Shown: positions 1 through 6,937, counted from the first letter of the stretch. The stretch: DNA of 12,568 nt from Firm-04 sp964479595 (GCA_964479595.1 CAYZMU010000032.1:1-12568), one strand, 5' to 3'. Numbers and translations: made by a program. Notes: generated by a model from the letters alone, not told the origin.

Positions 1-35
1 AACGGTCAGCTGACAGCTGTGCTACTTCTGAGCGC

Positions 36-79
36 AAAAAAAGAGCCCGCTCCCTGAAAAGGGGGCGGCTTTTCGTTTA
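36..79. terminator. Probable bidirectional intrinsic terminator
   Basis: Imperfect GC-rich stem (44-54 with 61-70, one bulge and one mismatch) around a short TGAAAA loop. It is flanked by seven A on the left (36-42) and by TTTTCGTTT on the right, so it can end transcription in either direction. It probably ends an unseen plus-strand gene lying left of the window and backs up the tRNA operon terminator. Bases 1-35 are too short to assign to any gene. Confidence 0.7.
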
Positions 80-97
80 TCTGTTTCGCGGAAGGAC

Positions 98-134
98 AAA
101 AAACCGGCGACCCGCCGCACAAGCGGACCGCCGG
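98..134 (-). terminator. Intrinsic terminator of the tRNA operon
   Basis: Read on the minus strand, a strong GC-rich hairpin forms (outer arms CCGGCG/CGCCGG, inner arms CCGC/GCGG around a TTGT loop, small internal loop). Six U follow directly (98-103 as A on the plus strand). It begins 12 nt downstream of the tRNA-Cys 3' end, so it is the expected end of the tRNA operon transcript. Confidence 0.8.
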
Positions 135-145
135 CTCTGAAAGAG

Positions 146-216
146 AGGCGCGAACCGGATTTGAACCGGTGATCACGGTGTTGCAGACCATTGCCTTACC
201 TCTTGGCTATCGCGCC
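146..216 (-). tRNA. tRNA-Cys (anticodon GCA)
   Basis: A full cloverleaf of 71 nt can be folded on the minus strand: 7-bp acceptor GGCGCGA/TCGCGCC, D arm GCCA/AGGC, anticodon loop CTGCAAC with anticodon GCA, a 4-nt variable loop and T loop TTCAAAT. The discriminator base is U, as expected for cysteine tRNA. CCA is not encoded, so it must be added by the nucleotidyltransferase. Last gene of the four-tRNA operon; 7 nt separate it from tRNA-Gly. Confidence 0.95.
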
Positions 217-223
217 GTGAAAG

Positions 224-296
224 AGCGGATTACGAGGCTCGAACTCGCTACCTCCACCTTGGCAAGGTGGCGCTCTACCAGATGAGCTAAATCCGC
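224..296 (-). tRNA. tRNA-Gly (anticodon GCC)
   Basis: A 73-nt cloverleaf folds on the minus strand: acceptor GCGGATT/AATCCGC, D arm GCTC/GAGC, anticodon loop TTGCCAA with anticodon GCC, T arm GCGAG/CTCGT with loop TTCGAGC, discriminator U. CCA is not encoded. Its 5' end lies only one nucleotide after the discriminator base of tRNA-Asp. Confidence 0.95.
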
Positions 297-297
297 G

Positions 298-372
298 CGA
301 CTTGGATGGGATTCGAACCCACGACCTCCGCCGTGACAGGGCGGCGTTCTAAACCAACTGAACTACCAAGCC
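298..372 (-). tRNA. tRNA-Asp (anticodon GTC)
   Basis: A 75-nt cloverleaf folds on the minus strand: acceptor GGCTTGG/CCAAGTC including one G-U pair, D arm GTTC/GAAC with a 10-nt loop, anticodon stem CCGCC/GGCGG with loop CTGTCAC (anticodon GTC), T arm GTGGG/CCCAT with loop TTCGAAT, discriminator G as usual for aspartate. CCA is not encoded. Confidence 0.95.
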
Positions 373-392
373 ATGAAAGGGAAACGCGTAAA

Positions 393-465
393 TGGGAACT
401 ACAGGGCTCGAACCTGTGACCCCCTGCTTGTAAGGCAGGTGCTCTCCCGGCTGAGCTAAGCTCCC
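393..465 (-). tRNA. tRNA-Val (anticodon TAC)
   Basis: A 73-nt cloverleaf folds on the minus strand: acceptor GGGAGCT/AGTTCCC with one G-U pair, D arm GCTC/GAGC, anticodon stem CCTGC/GCAGG with loop CTTACAA (anticodon UAC), T arm ACAGG/CCTGT with loop TTCGAGC, discriminator A. CCA is not encoded. First gene of the operon, about 35 nt after the predicted transcription start and 20 nt before tRNA-Asp. Confidence 0.95.
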
Positions 466-506
466 CTGCCGCTCCGGGCCATTCGCGGTCTTGGCGGTCA
501 CTAGTC

Positions 507-535
507 ATTATACACCTTTTTCCCCGCCTTGTCAA
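507..535 (-). promoter_or_regulatory. Consensus sigma-A promoter of the tRNA operon
   Basis: On the minus strand TTGACA (530-535) and TATAAT (507-512) are separated by exactly 17 bp: a perfect match to the housekeeping consensus. Predicted start is near 500, giving a leader of about 35 nt before tRNA-Val. An A/T-rich stretch just upstream (545-560) could act as an UP element. Stable-RNA promoters are typically this strong. Confidence 0.93.
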
Positions 536-564
536 GCCTTTTCGAGAAATATTTTTGATTGAAC

Positions 565-1449
565 TTATGTACACCGCTTTTCGTCCGCCATTTTCGCGAT
601 TTCCTCCGGCGCAAAGACGTATTTTTTCCCGCAGAAGTGGCAGATGACCTCAATTTCGGGCATCTCCTCCGCCATCTCCCGCAGCGACCGCTCGTCCAGC
701 GCGCGCAGAATGTCAGCGGTGCGCTCCCGCGAGCAGACACAGCGAAGCTCAGGATTCGCCTCGTCAAGCGGCTGCGCGTCCAGCCCCGCGAGGAGCTTTC
801 GCGCGATGTCGTCCGGGGTGAGCCCGTCCTCCAGCATTTGCGTGACGGGCGGGATTCCGGCGAGATTCTTTTCCAATACCGCCGCCGTTTCTTCCGCCGC
901 GAACGGCATCAGATGAATCAGAAACCCGCCCGCGTGTTTTACGGTCAGGTCCGGCGCCACCAGCACCCCGAGCCCGCAGGCGGTCGGCGTCTGCTCGCTC
1001 TGCGCGAAATACTGTGTGATGTCCTCCGCGATTTCCCCCGAAACAAGCGCCGTCTGCCCGGTGTAGGGCTCCTTGAGCCCTAAATCCTTGATGACGAGGA
1101 GTGTGCCCTCACGCCCGCAGCAGCCGCCCACATCGAGCTTGCCCCGCGCGTTGAGCGGCAGCTCCACATTGGGGTTGTCCATGTAGGCGCGGGTGTTTCC
1201 GAGCCCGTCCGAACACGCGACGAGATTTCCCGCGGGCCCCCCGCCGCTGATACGCAGGGTCAGGCAGTCTTCCGGGCTTTTGAGTCCGTAGCCCATCAGA
1301 GAGGCGCCCATGGCGAGGCGTCCCAGCGCCGCCGTGCAGACCGCCGAGGTCTTGTGGATACGCTCCAGTTCCGCGCACATTTCCGTTCCGTCCAGCACGG
1401 AGCAGACGGCGCTGCCGTCATCGGTGAGATAGCGTATGAGCCGGTTCAT
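565..1449 (-). CDS. hslO: Hsp33 family redox-regulated chaperone
   Basis: Encodes 294 residues, a normal length for Hsp33, a cytosolic holdase that is kept inactive by a zinc-bound cysteine centre and activated by oxidative unfolding. The C-terminal redox switch is complete: C237-x-C239, 30 residues, then C270-x-x-C273 (CVC ... CHFC), matching the family pattern CxC-X27-32-CxxC. The N-terminal chaperone domain is also recognisable (GGGPAGN around 69-75, and VGG-CC-GREG around 107-115). The protein carries 13 cysteines in all, more than the four needed for the switch. The ATG overlaps the stop of the upstream methyltransferase gene as ATGA, and a GAGGG ribosome binding site lies just before it, so the two are probably translationally coupled. 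It is the last gene of the ktrB-ktrA-methyltransferase-hslO run. Confidence 0.95.
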   Translation of the reverse strand: MNRLIRYLTDDGSAVCSVLDGTEMCAELERIHKTSAVCTAALGRLAMGASLMGYGLKSPEDCLTLRISGGGPAGNLVACSDGLGNTRAYMDNPNVELPLNARGKLDVGGCCGREGTLLVIKDLGLKEPYTGQTALVSGEIAEDITQYFAQSEQTPTACGLGVLVAPDLTVKHAGGFLIHLMPFAAEETAAVLEKNLAGIPPVTQMLEDGLTPDDIARKLLAGLDAQPLDEANPELRCVCSRERTADILRALDERSLREMAEEMPEIEVICHFCGKKYVFAPEEIAKMADEKRCT

Positions 1450-2258
1450 GGGTTTCCCTCGCTTTCCGCCGCGCGCCGGTTGGTAAGGGATTCGATTTCC
1501 CCGCGTTTGCGCGCGATATAAAGAATCCGCTGCGAATTCTCTTTCGGCGTTTCGAATGTGTCCCCGTCGAGCGTTTCGAGCAGTTCAAAATCCGTCTCGC
1601 GCAGCGTCCGCGAAAGAATTTCCGGGGGGAAAACGCGCTCCTCAAAGCGCTCCGTTTCGCGTCTGTAGCGCTGCCCGTCTTTCTCGAAAAAATCCAGAAT
1701 CACGCGCACGGGATAGTCCGGCGCGCCGCTTAAAAGCTCGTTCTGCCACACGCAGTAAACGTCGGGAATGTCGTAGACAAAGCACTGCCCCGCCAGCACG
1801 CGCTCGTGTTTGTACGCCGTATTGACGTCAAAGAGAAAGACCCCGCCCTTTTCAAGAAACAGGCTCACGCGCGAAAAAACCCGCCGCAAATCCGCCTCCG
1901 CGCGCAGGTGATTGAGGCTGTCGAGCGCGCAGATGACGGCGTCCGCCGTGCCGAAAAGATTGAGCGCGCGCATATCCTGCCGCAGATACTGAATCTCCGC
2001 GCCGCTTTGCGCCTTTTTCGCGAGCGCCTCGCTGAGCATTTCCTCCGAGGCGTCCACGCCGATGACGTCAAAGTTTTGCCGCGCGAACTCCTCCGCGAAC
2101 GAACCCGTCCCGCACGCCAGATCCACAAGAATGGGTTTTGGGGCGGGCGTTTCTCTGTACAGATTTATCTTGCGCGCGAGCGCCTTTGCCCGCGCGGGGT
2201 AGCCGACATTCCGCGTCAGGGCGTCATAATATTTCGCGAACACGCCGTAGCCCGGCAT
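1446..2258 (-). CDS. Class I SAM-dependent methyltransferase (YqeM-like)
   Basis: Encodes 270 residues with a Rossmann-type methyltransferase fold. The S-adenosylmethionine motif I, VDLACGTG, is at residues 45-52; the acidic end of strand 2 that binds the ribose is D69 in IGVDASEEML; a post-motif II segment follows around 93-102 (RQDMRALNL). The N-terminus (FAKYYDALT) and length resemble the uncharacterised Firmicutes family that includes Bacillus YqeM, but the substrate cannot be told from sequence. The charged C-terminal tail beyond about residue 250 looks unstructured. The start is supported by an AGGGAG-type ribosome binding site about 6 nt upstream. It begins 23 nt after ktrA and overlaps hslO by 4 nt, so it belongs to the same operon. 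Confidence 0.85.
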   Translation of the reverse strand: MPGYGVFAKYYDALTRNVGYPARAKALARKINLYRETPAPKPILVDLACGTGSFAEEFARQNFDVIGVDASEEMLSEALAKKAQSGAEIQYLRQDMRALNLFGTADAVICALDSLNHLRAEADLRRVFSRVSLFLEKGGVFLFDVNTAYKHERVLAGQCFVYDIPDVYCVWQNELLSGAPDYPVRVILDFFEKDGQRYRRETERFEERVFPPEILSRTLRETDFELLETLDGDTFETPKENSQRILYIARKRGEIESLTNRRAAESEGNP

Positions 2259-2281
2259 ATTTTCTCCCTTCCGAAATCCTG

Positions 2282-2926
2282 TTAAATCTTAAACGCTTTG
2301 TGGATTTCCTTTTCCGCCCCCAGCACGAAGACGGTATCGCCCTCGCGAAAGAGCGTGTCCGCGGAGGGCACACTCACCGCGCTGCCGTGCTTGACGGAGA
2401 TGATGTTGATGCCGTATTTCTTGCGGATATCAAGCTGAATGACGGTTTTGCCGAGCCAATCCTTCGGCACGCGCATCTCGTAAATCGCGTAGTCGCGGTC
2501 GAGCTGGATAAAATCCAGAATGCTGTCGGAGGAGAGCCTTGTCGCGATGCGCACCGCCGTCTGCTTCTCCGGGTAGACGACTTCGTCCGCGCCGTTGCGC
2601 AGCAGAAACTTCTCCTGCACGTCGTTCATGGCGCGCGAGATCACGATTTTCGCGCCGAGCTCCTTGAGCAGCGCGGTGGTTTCCAGAGAGGTCTGGAAGT
2701 TGGAGCCGATGGTGACCAGACAGGCGTCGTAATCGTCCACCCCCAGCGAGCGCATGAACGTTTCGGAGGTGCTGTCGCCGATTTGCGCGTCGGTGACAAA
2801 GGGCAGCACGGCGTTGACGCGGTCCTCGTCGCGGTCAATCGCCATCACGTCGCATTTCAGATCATTTAAGTTTTTCGCGATATGGGTGCCGAGCGAGCCG
2901 AGCCCGACAATCAGAATGGATTCCAT
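2282..2926 (-). CDS. ktrA: KtrA/TrkA-type potassium channel regulatory subunit (RCK protein)
   Basis: Encodes 214 residues, typical of KtrA. This cytosolic subunit forms an octameric ring under KtrB and gates potassium uptake in response to ATP/ADP. The N-terminal RCK Rossmann domain shows the dinucleotide motif GLGSLG (8-13) and the acidic residue D31 at the end of the second strand. The C-terminal RCK_C half (from about 135) contains the KDWLGKTVIQLDIRKKYG segment. In several Firmicutes KtrA proteins RCK_C binds cyclic di-AMP, which closes the channel; that is family knowledge, not visible here. An AAAGGAG ribosome binding site lies 6 nt before the ATG. It starts 18 nt after the ktrB stop codon, in the expected gene order with its partner. 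Confidence 0.92.
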   Translation of the reverse strand: MESILIVGLGSLGTHIAKNLNDLKCDVMAIDRDEDRVNAVLPFVTDAQIGDSTSETFMRSLGVDDYDACLVTIGSNFQTSLETTALLKELGAKIVISRAMNDVQEKFLLRNGADEVVYPEKQTAVRIATRLSSDSILDFIQLDRDYAIYEMRVPKDWLGKTVIQLDIRKKYGINIISVKHGSAVSVPSADTLFREGDTVFVLGAEKEIHKAFKI

Positions 2927-2944
2927 AGCGTTCTCCTTTCGCGC

Positions 2945-4273
2945 TTATCCGACCGCTATCTTTTCCAGCGGGAGTTTGGGCGCGCCCGTGTCCGTGGGCA
3001 CCGCCGCGTAAATCAGCGTCAGCGCGCCGACTCTGCCGAAGAACATCAGCAGCATCAGAATCAGTTTGGAGGGCAGCGAGAGCGTCGTGGTTATGCCGAG
3101 CGTCACCCCGACGGTCCCGACCGCGGAGGCGGTCTCAAAGAGGCAATCCCCCAGCGGCAGCGCCTCCACGCGGCTGATGATGATCCCCGCGAGCAGAAAC
3201 AGCGCCAGATACGTAAACACAATCGCCCCCGCCGTGCGGACAGCGTCCTCCCCGACGCGGCGATTGAGACACTGCACCTCGTTTTTGCGCCGGAAGACCG
3301 TCCACGCCGTCAGAAACAGCACCGCCAGCGTGGTCGTTTTCATGCCGCCCGCCGTGGAGCCCGGCGAACCGCCCGTGAGCATCAGCAGAATCATCAGCGC
3401 CTTTCCGCCCTCGCTCGTGGCGTTTAAATCCGCGGTGTTAAAGCCCGCCGTGCGCATGGTGACGCTCTGAAACAGCGAGCTGAGCACGCGCTCTTTCATG
3501 GGCAGGGCACTGTACTCAAAAATAAAGTTGTACACGGCCGGGACAATGAGCAGCAGCGCGGTGGTGATGAGAATAATTTTGCTCTGCAGCTTGTATTTTC
3601 GGAAGCGCAGGCGGTTTTCCTTGAAATCCTCCCAGGTCAGAAAGCCGATTCCGCCCGCGACAATTAAAAACATAACGACAACGTTTAACAAAATATCGCC
3701 CTGATAGGTCGTCAGCGAGGAGAAAGGCTTGCGCACGCCCATTAAGTCAAAGCCCGCGTTGCAGAAGGCGGAAACGGCGTGGAACACCGCGTACCAGATG
3801 CCCTTCGCGCCGAAATCGCGGCAGAAAACGGGGCAGAGCGCCGCCGCGCCCGCGAGTTCGAGAATCAGAGTCATCTTGAGGATAAAGCCCGTCAGGTTCA
3901 GAATCCCGCCGACCGCCGGCGCGGAAATGGAGGTCTGCATGAGACTTCTCTGCCGCAGCGAGATTTTCTCCCCGCTCGCCTTGAGAATCGCCAGCCCCAC
4001 CGTAATGACGCCCATGCCGCCTATCTGAATCAGCGCGAGAATCACGCACTGCCCGAAGAGCGACCAGTAGGTCGCGGTGTCGCGGACAATCAGCCCCGTG
4101 ACGCAAGTCGCGGAGACAGCGGTAAAGAGCGAATCGGAAAAGGGCGTAAACACGCGGTCTTTAGAGGATATGGGGAGGCAGAGCAGCACCGCGCCGAGCA
4201 GTATCAGCAGCGAAAACCCCGCCAGAATCACCCGGAAGGCGCCGGTCCCCGCGCGCTTTTGTTTCTTTTCCAC
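2945..4273 (-). CDS. ktrB: KtrB/TrkH-type potassium uptake channel subunit
   Basis: Encodes a 442-residue integral membrane protein of the TrkH/KtrB superfamily, made of four pore repeats. From the chosen start the four selectivity-filter turns are VTGL (~58-61), NAGF (172-175), TAGF (275-278) and TVGV (387-390), each with its filter glycine. The glycine-rich intramembrane gate loop GGSPGSTAGGMK (301-312) and the conserved membrane arginine of the last segment (R414 in FFGRVGAL) are also present. An ATG at 4387 would extend the protein, but it lies in the -35 box of the gene's own promoter. The GTG at 4273 has a GAAGGGGGA ribosome binding site about 5 nt upstream and gives the family's usual length. 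First gene of the operon, directly followed by its gating subunit. Sodium- versus proton-coupling cannot be told. Confidence 0.92.
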   Translation of the reverse strand: MEKKQKRAGTGAFRVILAGFSLLILLGAVLLCLPISSKDRVFTPFSDSLFTAVSATCVTGLIVRDTATYWSLFGQCVILALIQIGGMGVITVGLAILKASGEKISLRQRSLMQTSISAPAVGGILNLTGFILKMTLILELAGAAALCPVFCRDFGAKGIWYAVFHAVSAFCNAGFDLMGVRKPFSSLTTYQGDILLNVVVMFLIVAGGIGFLTWEDFKENRLRFRKYKLQSKIILITTALLLIVPAVYNFIFEYSALPMKERVLSSLFQSVTMRTAGFNTADLNATSEGGKALMILLMLTGGSPGSTAGGMKTTTLAVLFLTAWTVFRRKNEVQCLNRRVGEDAVRTAGAIVFTYLALFLLAGIIISRVEALPLGDCLFETASAVGTVGVTLGITTTLSLPSKLILMLLMFFGRVGALTLIYAAVPTDTGAPKLPLEKIAVG

Positions 4274-4358
4274 GAAAGTCCCCCTTCGCGTCCAGAATTT
4301 GTGAAATGTGTTTCCAAACGCGCCGGATTCTCTCTTTCCGCGCCGTGAACACGCCCTC

Positions 4359-4387
4359 ATTATAACACATCGCGGGGGAAATTGCAA
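4359..4387 (-). promoter_or_regulatory. Promoter of the ktrB-ktrA-methyltransferase-hslO operon
   Basis: On the minus strand TTGCAA (4382-4387) and a perfect TATAAT (4359-4364) are 17 bp apart. Predicted start is near 4352, giving a 5' untranslated region of about 80 nt to the GTG at 4273. That leader is too short for a ydaO-type cyclic di-AMP riboswitch, and no clear terminator hairpin is visible in it. The -35 box overlaps the palindrome at 4384-4399. Confidence 0.83.
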
Positions 4388-4399
4388 GACGCGTCTTGC
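4384..4399. promoter_or_regulatory. Perfect 16-bp palindrome between divergent promoters (candidate operator)
   Basis: GCAAGACGCGTCTTGC is its own reverse complement over all 16 bases. It lies exactly between the two divergent promoters and covers four bases of each -35 box (4382-4387 on the minus strand, 4396-4401 on the plus strand). A dimeric repressor bound here would block both promoters. No regulator gene lies next to it, so the binding protein is unknown. The symmetry could partly reflect two similar -35 boxes facing each other, but the central GACGCGTC is not explained by that. Confidence 0.6.
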
Positions 4400-4424
4400 G
4401 AAAATCGGATTTTTGTGGTATAAT
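4396..4424 (+). promoter_or_regulatory. Promoter of the lipoprotein hydrolase - radical SAM - HAD operon
   Basis: TTGCGA (4396-4401), a 17-bp spacer and a perfect TATAAT (4419-4424). Predicted start is near 4431, leaving about 28 nt before the ATG at 4460, which includes the AAGGAG ribosome binding site. Divergent from the ktrB promoter, with 8 bp between the two -35 boxes. Confidence 0.83.
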
Positions 4425-4459
4425 GAAAGAACATACCCACCACCGGAAGGAGAATCTCC

Positions 4460-5371
4460 ATGCGTTTTTGGAAAGGTTTTGCGCTTTTGGCGCTCGCGGG
4501 GGCGCTGTGTCTGGCGATTGCGGGCTGCGCGGGGGCCGCGGAATCCTCCGCGGAATCAAGCAGCGTCCCTGAAACGCCTATGGCATACAGGCTGGTCACT
4601 CTGGGCGATTCCATTTCCTACGGCTTCGGGCTGGAGGACCCAGCAAAACAGCGTTATTCCGCGATTTTGGCGGAAAAGCTCACCGAGCGCGACGGCGCGG
4701 TCTGGTCGGACGAAAACTACGCCGTCAGCGGCGATGACAGCACGGATTTAATCGGGCGCTTACAGGACGGCAGGGCGGTGCGGCTGCCCTCCGCGGACGT
4801 GATTGTGCTCAATATCGGCGCGAACAATCTCCTTGGGGTCTACACCGGTTATCTGCGCGAGCTGGTCGGGAATGTCGACCCCGCCACGCTGAGCGACGAG
4901 GAATACGCGGCGCTGCAGCAGCAGCTGCTCGACCAGATGGAGCACAACGCCGAGGCGTACAGCCGCCTCCTTGACAATCTCGACGCGGGTATCGCGCGGC
5001 TGGAAAAAGATCTGGCGACGGTTTATGATTTTATCCGCGAGCGCAACGACACCGCCGTGATTTACGCCGTGAATATCTACAATCCCTTTATCAATGAGAC
5101 GGATATCCCCATGCCCGGCACGGACGAGCCTTTCAGCGAGATGGCGTCGCGGGAGATTACGCGCCTCAACGCGGTGATAAGCGATTTCGCCGCCGCGCAC
5201 CCGGACGATGTTTGCGAGGTGGATTTGCGTTCGCGCTTTGAGGAATTCGAAACCCCGCCGATTCTGGGCGCCACGGAGGAAGGGCTCTATCTCGACCCGC
5301 ACCCCAGCGCCGAGGGGCAGCGCGTCATCGCCGATTTGCTCTTTGAGACGCTGCGCGGGGAGGATTCATGA
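4460..5371 (+). CDS. GDSL/SGNH-family hydrolase, predicted lipoprotein
   Basis: Encodes 303 residues. Residues 1-22 form a lipoprotein signal peptide (RFWK, a hydrophobic core, then lipobox IAG-C23), so the mature enzyme should be lipid-anchored on the outer face of the membrane, followed by a Ser/Glu-rich linker (24-40). The SGNH hydrolase domain starts near 43. Block I is TLGDSIS with nucleophile S51; block III is GANN (120-123), supplying the oxyanion asparagine; block V is LDPHPSAEG with D279 and H281. Likely an esterase, lipase or acylhydrolase acting on cell-envelope or external substrates; the substrate cannot be read from sequence. An extra helical, glutamine/acid-rich segment (about 140-190) sits between blocks III and V. 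AAGGAG lies 7 nt before the ATG. Its stop overlaps the next start as ATGA. Confidence 0.9.
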   Translation: MRFWKGFALLALAGALCLAIAGCAGAAESSAESSSVPETPMAYRLVTLGDSISYGFGLEDPAKQRYSAILAEKLTERDGAVWSDENYAVSGDDSTDLIGRLQDGRAVRLPSADVIVLNIGANNLLGVYTGYLRELVGNVDPATLSDEEYAALQQQLLDQMEHNAEAYSRLLDNLDAGIARLEKDLATVYDFIRERNDTAVIYAVNIYNPFINETDIPMPGTDEPFSEMASREITRLNAVISDFAAAHPDDVCEVDLRSRFEEFETPPILGATEEGLYLDPHPSAEGQRVIADLLFETLRGEDS

Positions 5372-6312
5372 AGCACCCCTACCGCACCACCAACAGCTAT
5401 CTGCAGCAGCGTTACGGCCGCAAGATCCGCAAAATCTGTGTAGACGGGCATTTCACCTGCCCCAACCGCGACGGCACGGTCGGCGTGGGCGGCTGCGCGT
5501 TCTGCGGCGAGCGCGGCGCGGGCGAACAGCTGGACGCCGCGCTTTCTGTCCGCCGTCAGGTGGAGCGGGCGCTCGCGAAAGCCCCGCCGGATTCGGAATG
5601 GATTGTTTATTTTCAAAACTTTACCGGGACCTACGCCCCCGTGGAAACGCTGCGGGCGCGCTATGACGCGGCGCTTTCTGACAGCCGGATCCGGATTCTG
5701 GACATCGGAACGCGCCCGGACTGCATCGACCGCGAAAGGGCGGCGCTGCTCGCGGAATACGCGCGGGATTACGAGGTCTGGGTGGAACTGGGGCTTCAGA
5801 CGGCAAACGATGAAACCGCGCGAAAGTTCAACCGCGGCTATGACTTTGCTTGTTTTGAGCGCGCCTGCTCGCTTTTGCGGGAATATCATCTGCCTTTTAT
5901 CGTCCACATGATTCTGGGGCTGCCCGGGGAGACGTTTGAGGACATTCTGCGCACAACCCGCGCCGTCAATGATTCGGGCGCCGCGGGCGTCAAAATCCAC
6001 AGCCTGTATGTGATGAAAAACACGGCGCTGGCGCGCGAATACGAGCGCGGGGATTTCACGCCGGTTTCCATGCCGGTGTATATTGAGTGGGCGGCGCGGG
6101 TGATTGCGAACCTGCGCCCGGATATGATTGTCCACCGCGTGACCGGAAACTGCCCCAGAGAATATCTGCTGGCGCCGGACTGGGTGCTGCGCCGCGATGA
6201 GGTGATTGTGGGAATCGACCGCTTTCTGATAAACGGCGGGCTTTCTCAAGGCTGTCTGTACGGGAAAGGAGCGACATATGACGGGAATGCGCTGCCGCGC
6301 CGTGATTTTTGA
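5368..6312 (+). CDS. TIGR01212/YhcC-family radical SAM protein
   Basis: Encodes 314 residues, the family's usual size. The iron-sulfur cluster ligands are C31, C43 and C46 (CPNRDG ... GGCAFC), the spaced CX11CXXC pattern of the YhcC/Elp3-like radical SAM group rather than the classic CX3CX2C. Further family segments are GTRPDC (114-119), ELGLQTANDETARKFNRGY (140-158), HMILGLPGET (180-189) and HRVTGNCPRE (256-265). The protein should bind a [4Fe-4S] cluster and cleave S-adenosylmethionine in the cytosol. E. coli YhcC and Bacillus YtqA are relatives, and I know of no settled substrate. It overlaps the upstream hydrolase gene by 4 nt and the HAD gene by 35 nt, so the three are surely cotranscribed; the mixture looks like a housekeeping operon without a common pathway. 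Confidence 0.92.
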   Translation: MKHPYRTTNSYLQQRYGRKIRKICVDGHFTCPNRDGTVGVGGCAFCGERGAGEQLDAALSVRRQVERALAKAPPDSEWIVYFQNFTGTYAPVETLRARYDAALSDSRIRILDIGTRPDCIDRERAALLAEYARDYEVWVELGLQTANDETARKFNRGYDFACFERACSLLREYHLPFIVHMILGLPGETFEDILRTTRAVNDSGAAGVKIHSLYVMKNTALAREYERGDFTPVSMPVYIEWAARVIANLRPDMIVHRVTGNCPREYLLAPDWVLRRDEVIVGIDRFLINGGLSQGCLYGKGATYDGNALPRRDF

Positions 6313-6937
6313 CATGGACGGCACTTTGCTTGATACCTTAAAAGATTTAAGGCACGCGCTGAACACGGGGCTTTCCGAGCAGGGGCTCCCGGAGCGGAGC
6401 CTTGAGGAAGTGCGGCGCTTTGTCGGGGACGGCTTTGAAAAACTCTGCGAGCGCGGCACGCCCAACGGGCGGCAAAACCCCGCTTTTGAACGTGTGCTCG
6501 CCCGCGCGAGGGCGGAATATTCCGCGCGGGGCAGTGTGTACACTGAAGCCTACGAGGGCATTCCCGCGCTTTTGGAGGCGCTCTCCCGCGCCGGTATCGC
6601 GATAGGCGTCTGCTCCAACAAGCCCGACGAGGACGTCGCGAAACTCTGCGGGCATTATTTCGGCACGCTGGTGGACGCCGCGGTCGGCGCGAGACCCGGC
6701 GTGCCGCTCAAGCCCGCGCCCGAGCCGCTGTTCGCGGTGCTTCAGAAACTGCGCGTTCCGCCTGAGGACGCGGTCTACGCCGGGGATTCGCAGGTGGATC
6801 TTCAGACGGCGAAAAACGCCAAAATACGCTGTATCAGCGTGCTGTGGGGCTTTCGGGACAGGGAAGAGCTTTCGCGCGCCGGCGCGGAGGTTTTCGCTGA
6901 GACGCCGCAGGAACTTCTGCGCCTGCTGACGCCTTGA
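6278..6937 (+). CDS. HAD-family phosphatase (phosphoglycolate phosphatase / PpaX-like)
   Basis: Encodes 219 residues with all four HAD motifs. Motif I is FDMDGTLLDT with nucleophile D12 and acid/base D14; motif II is CSN with S113; the motif III lysine is K145 in LKPAPEP; motif IV is GDSQVD with D170 and D174. The helical cap between about 20 and 95 makes it a type C1 enzyme of the Gph/PpaX subfamily. It probably dephosphorylates a small phosphorylated metabolite or pyrophosphate; the exact substrate is not decidable. The ATG has AAAGGAG 7 nt upstream inside the radical SAM gene, which fixes the start and implies a real 35-nt overlap. The stop codon is embedded in the -35 box of the next promoter. 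Confidence 0.9.
   Translation: MTGMRCRAVIFDMDGTLLDTLKDLRHALNTGLSEQGLPERSLEEVRRFVGDGFEKLCERGTPNGRQNPAFERVLARARAEYSARGSVYTEAYEGIPALLEALSRAGIAIGVCSNKPDEDVAKLCGHYFGTLVDAAVGARPGVPLKPAPEPLFAVLQKLRVPPEDAVYAGDSQVDLQTAKNAKIRCISVLWGFRDREELSRAGAEVFAETPQELLRLLTP

Noticed and set aside
1..35. End of an upstream protein gene
   Set aside because: Short open stretches exist in two plus-strand frames, but 35 bases give no way to choose or to identify a product.
287..574. 95-codon minus-strand frame over the tRNA genes
   Set aside because: It reads through the tRNA-Asp and tRNA-Val genes and the tRNA promoter, so it cannot be a real protein gene.
2882..3427. 181-codon plus-strand frame opposite ktrB
   Set aside because: Rich in Arg, Gln and His with no domain, spans the ktrA-ktrB junction antisense; typical shadow frame.
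4274..4352. Riboswitch (ydaO or other) in the ktrB leader
   Set aside because: The leader is only about 80 nt and shows no recognisable riboswitch core or terminator alternative.
4274..4387. N-terminal extension of KtrB from the ATG at 4387
   Set aside because: That ATG lies in the -35 box of the gene's promoter, the extra residues are Arg/Cys-rich and unlike KtrB, and the GTG at 4273 has a good ribosome binding site.
5287..6543. 418-codon open frame on the minus strand opposite the radical SAM and HAD genes
   Set aside because: Antisense shadow: composition is Arg/Ala/Pro-rich, no motifs, and both sense genes have full family motifs.
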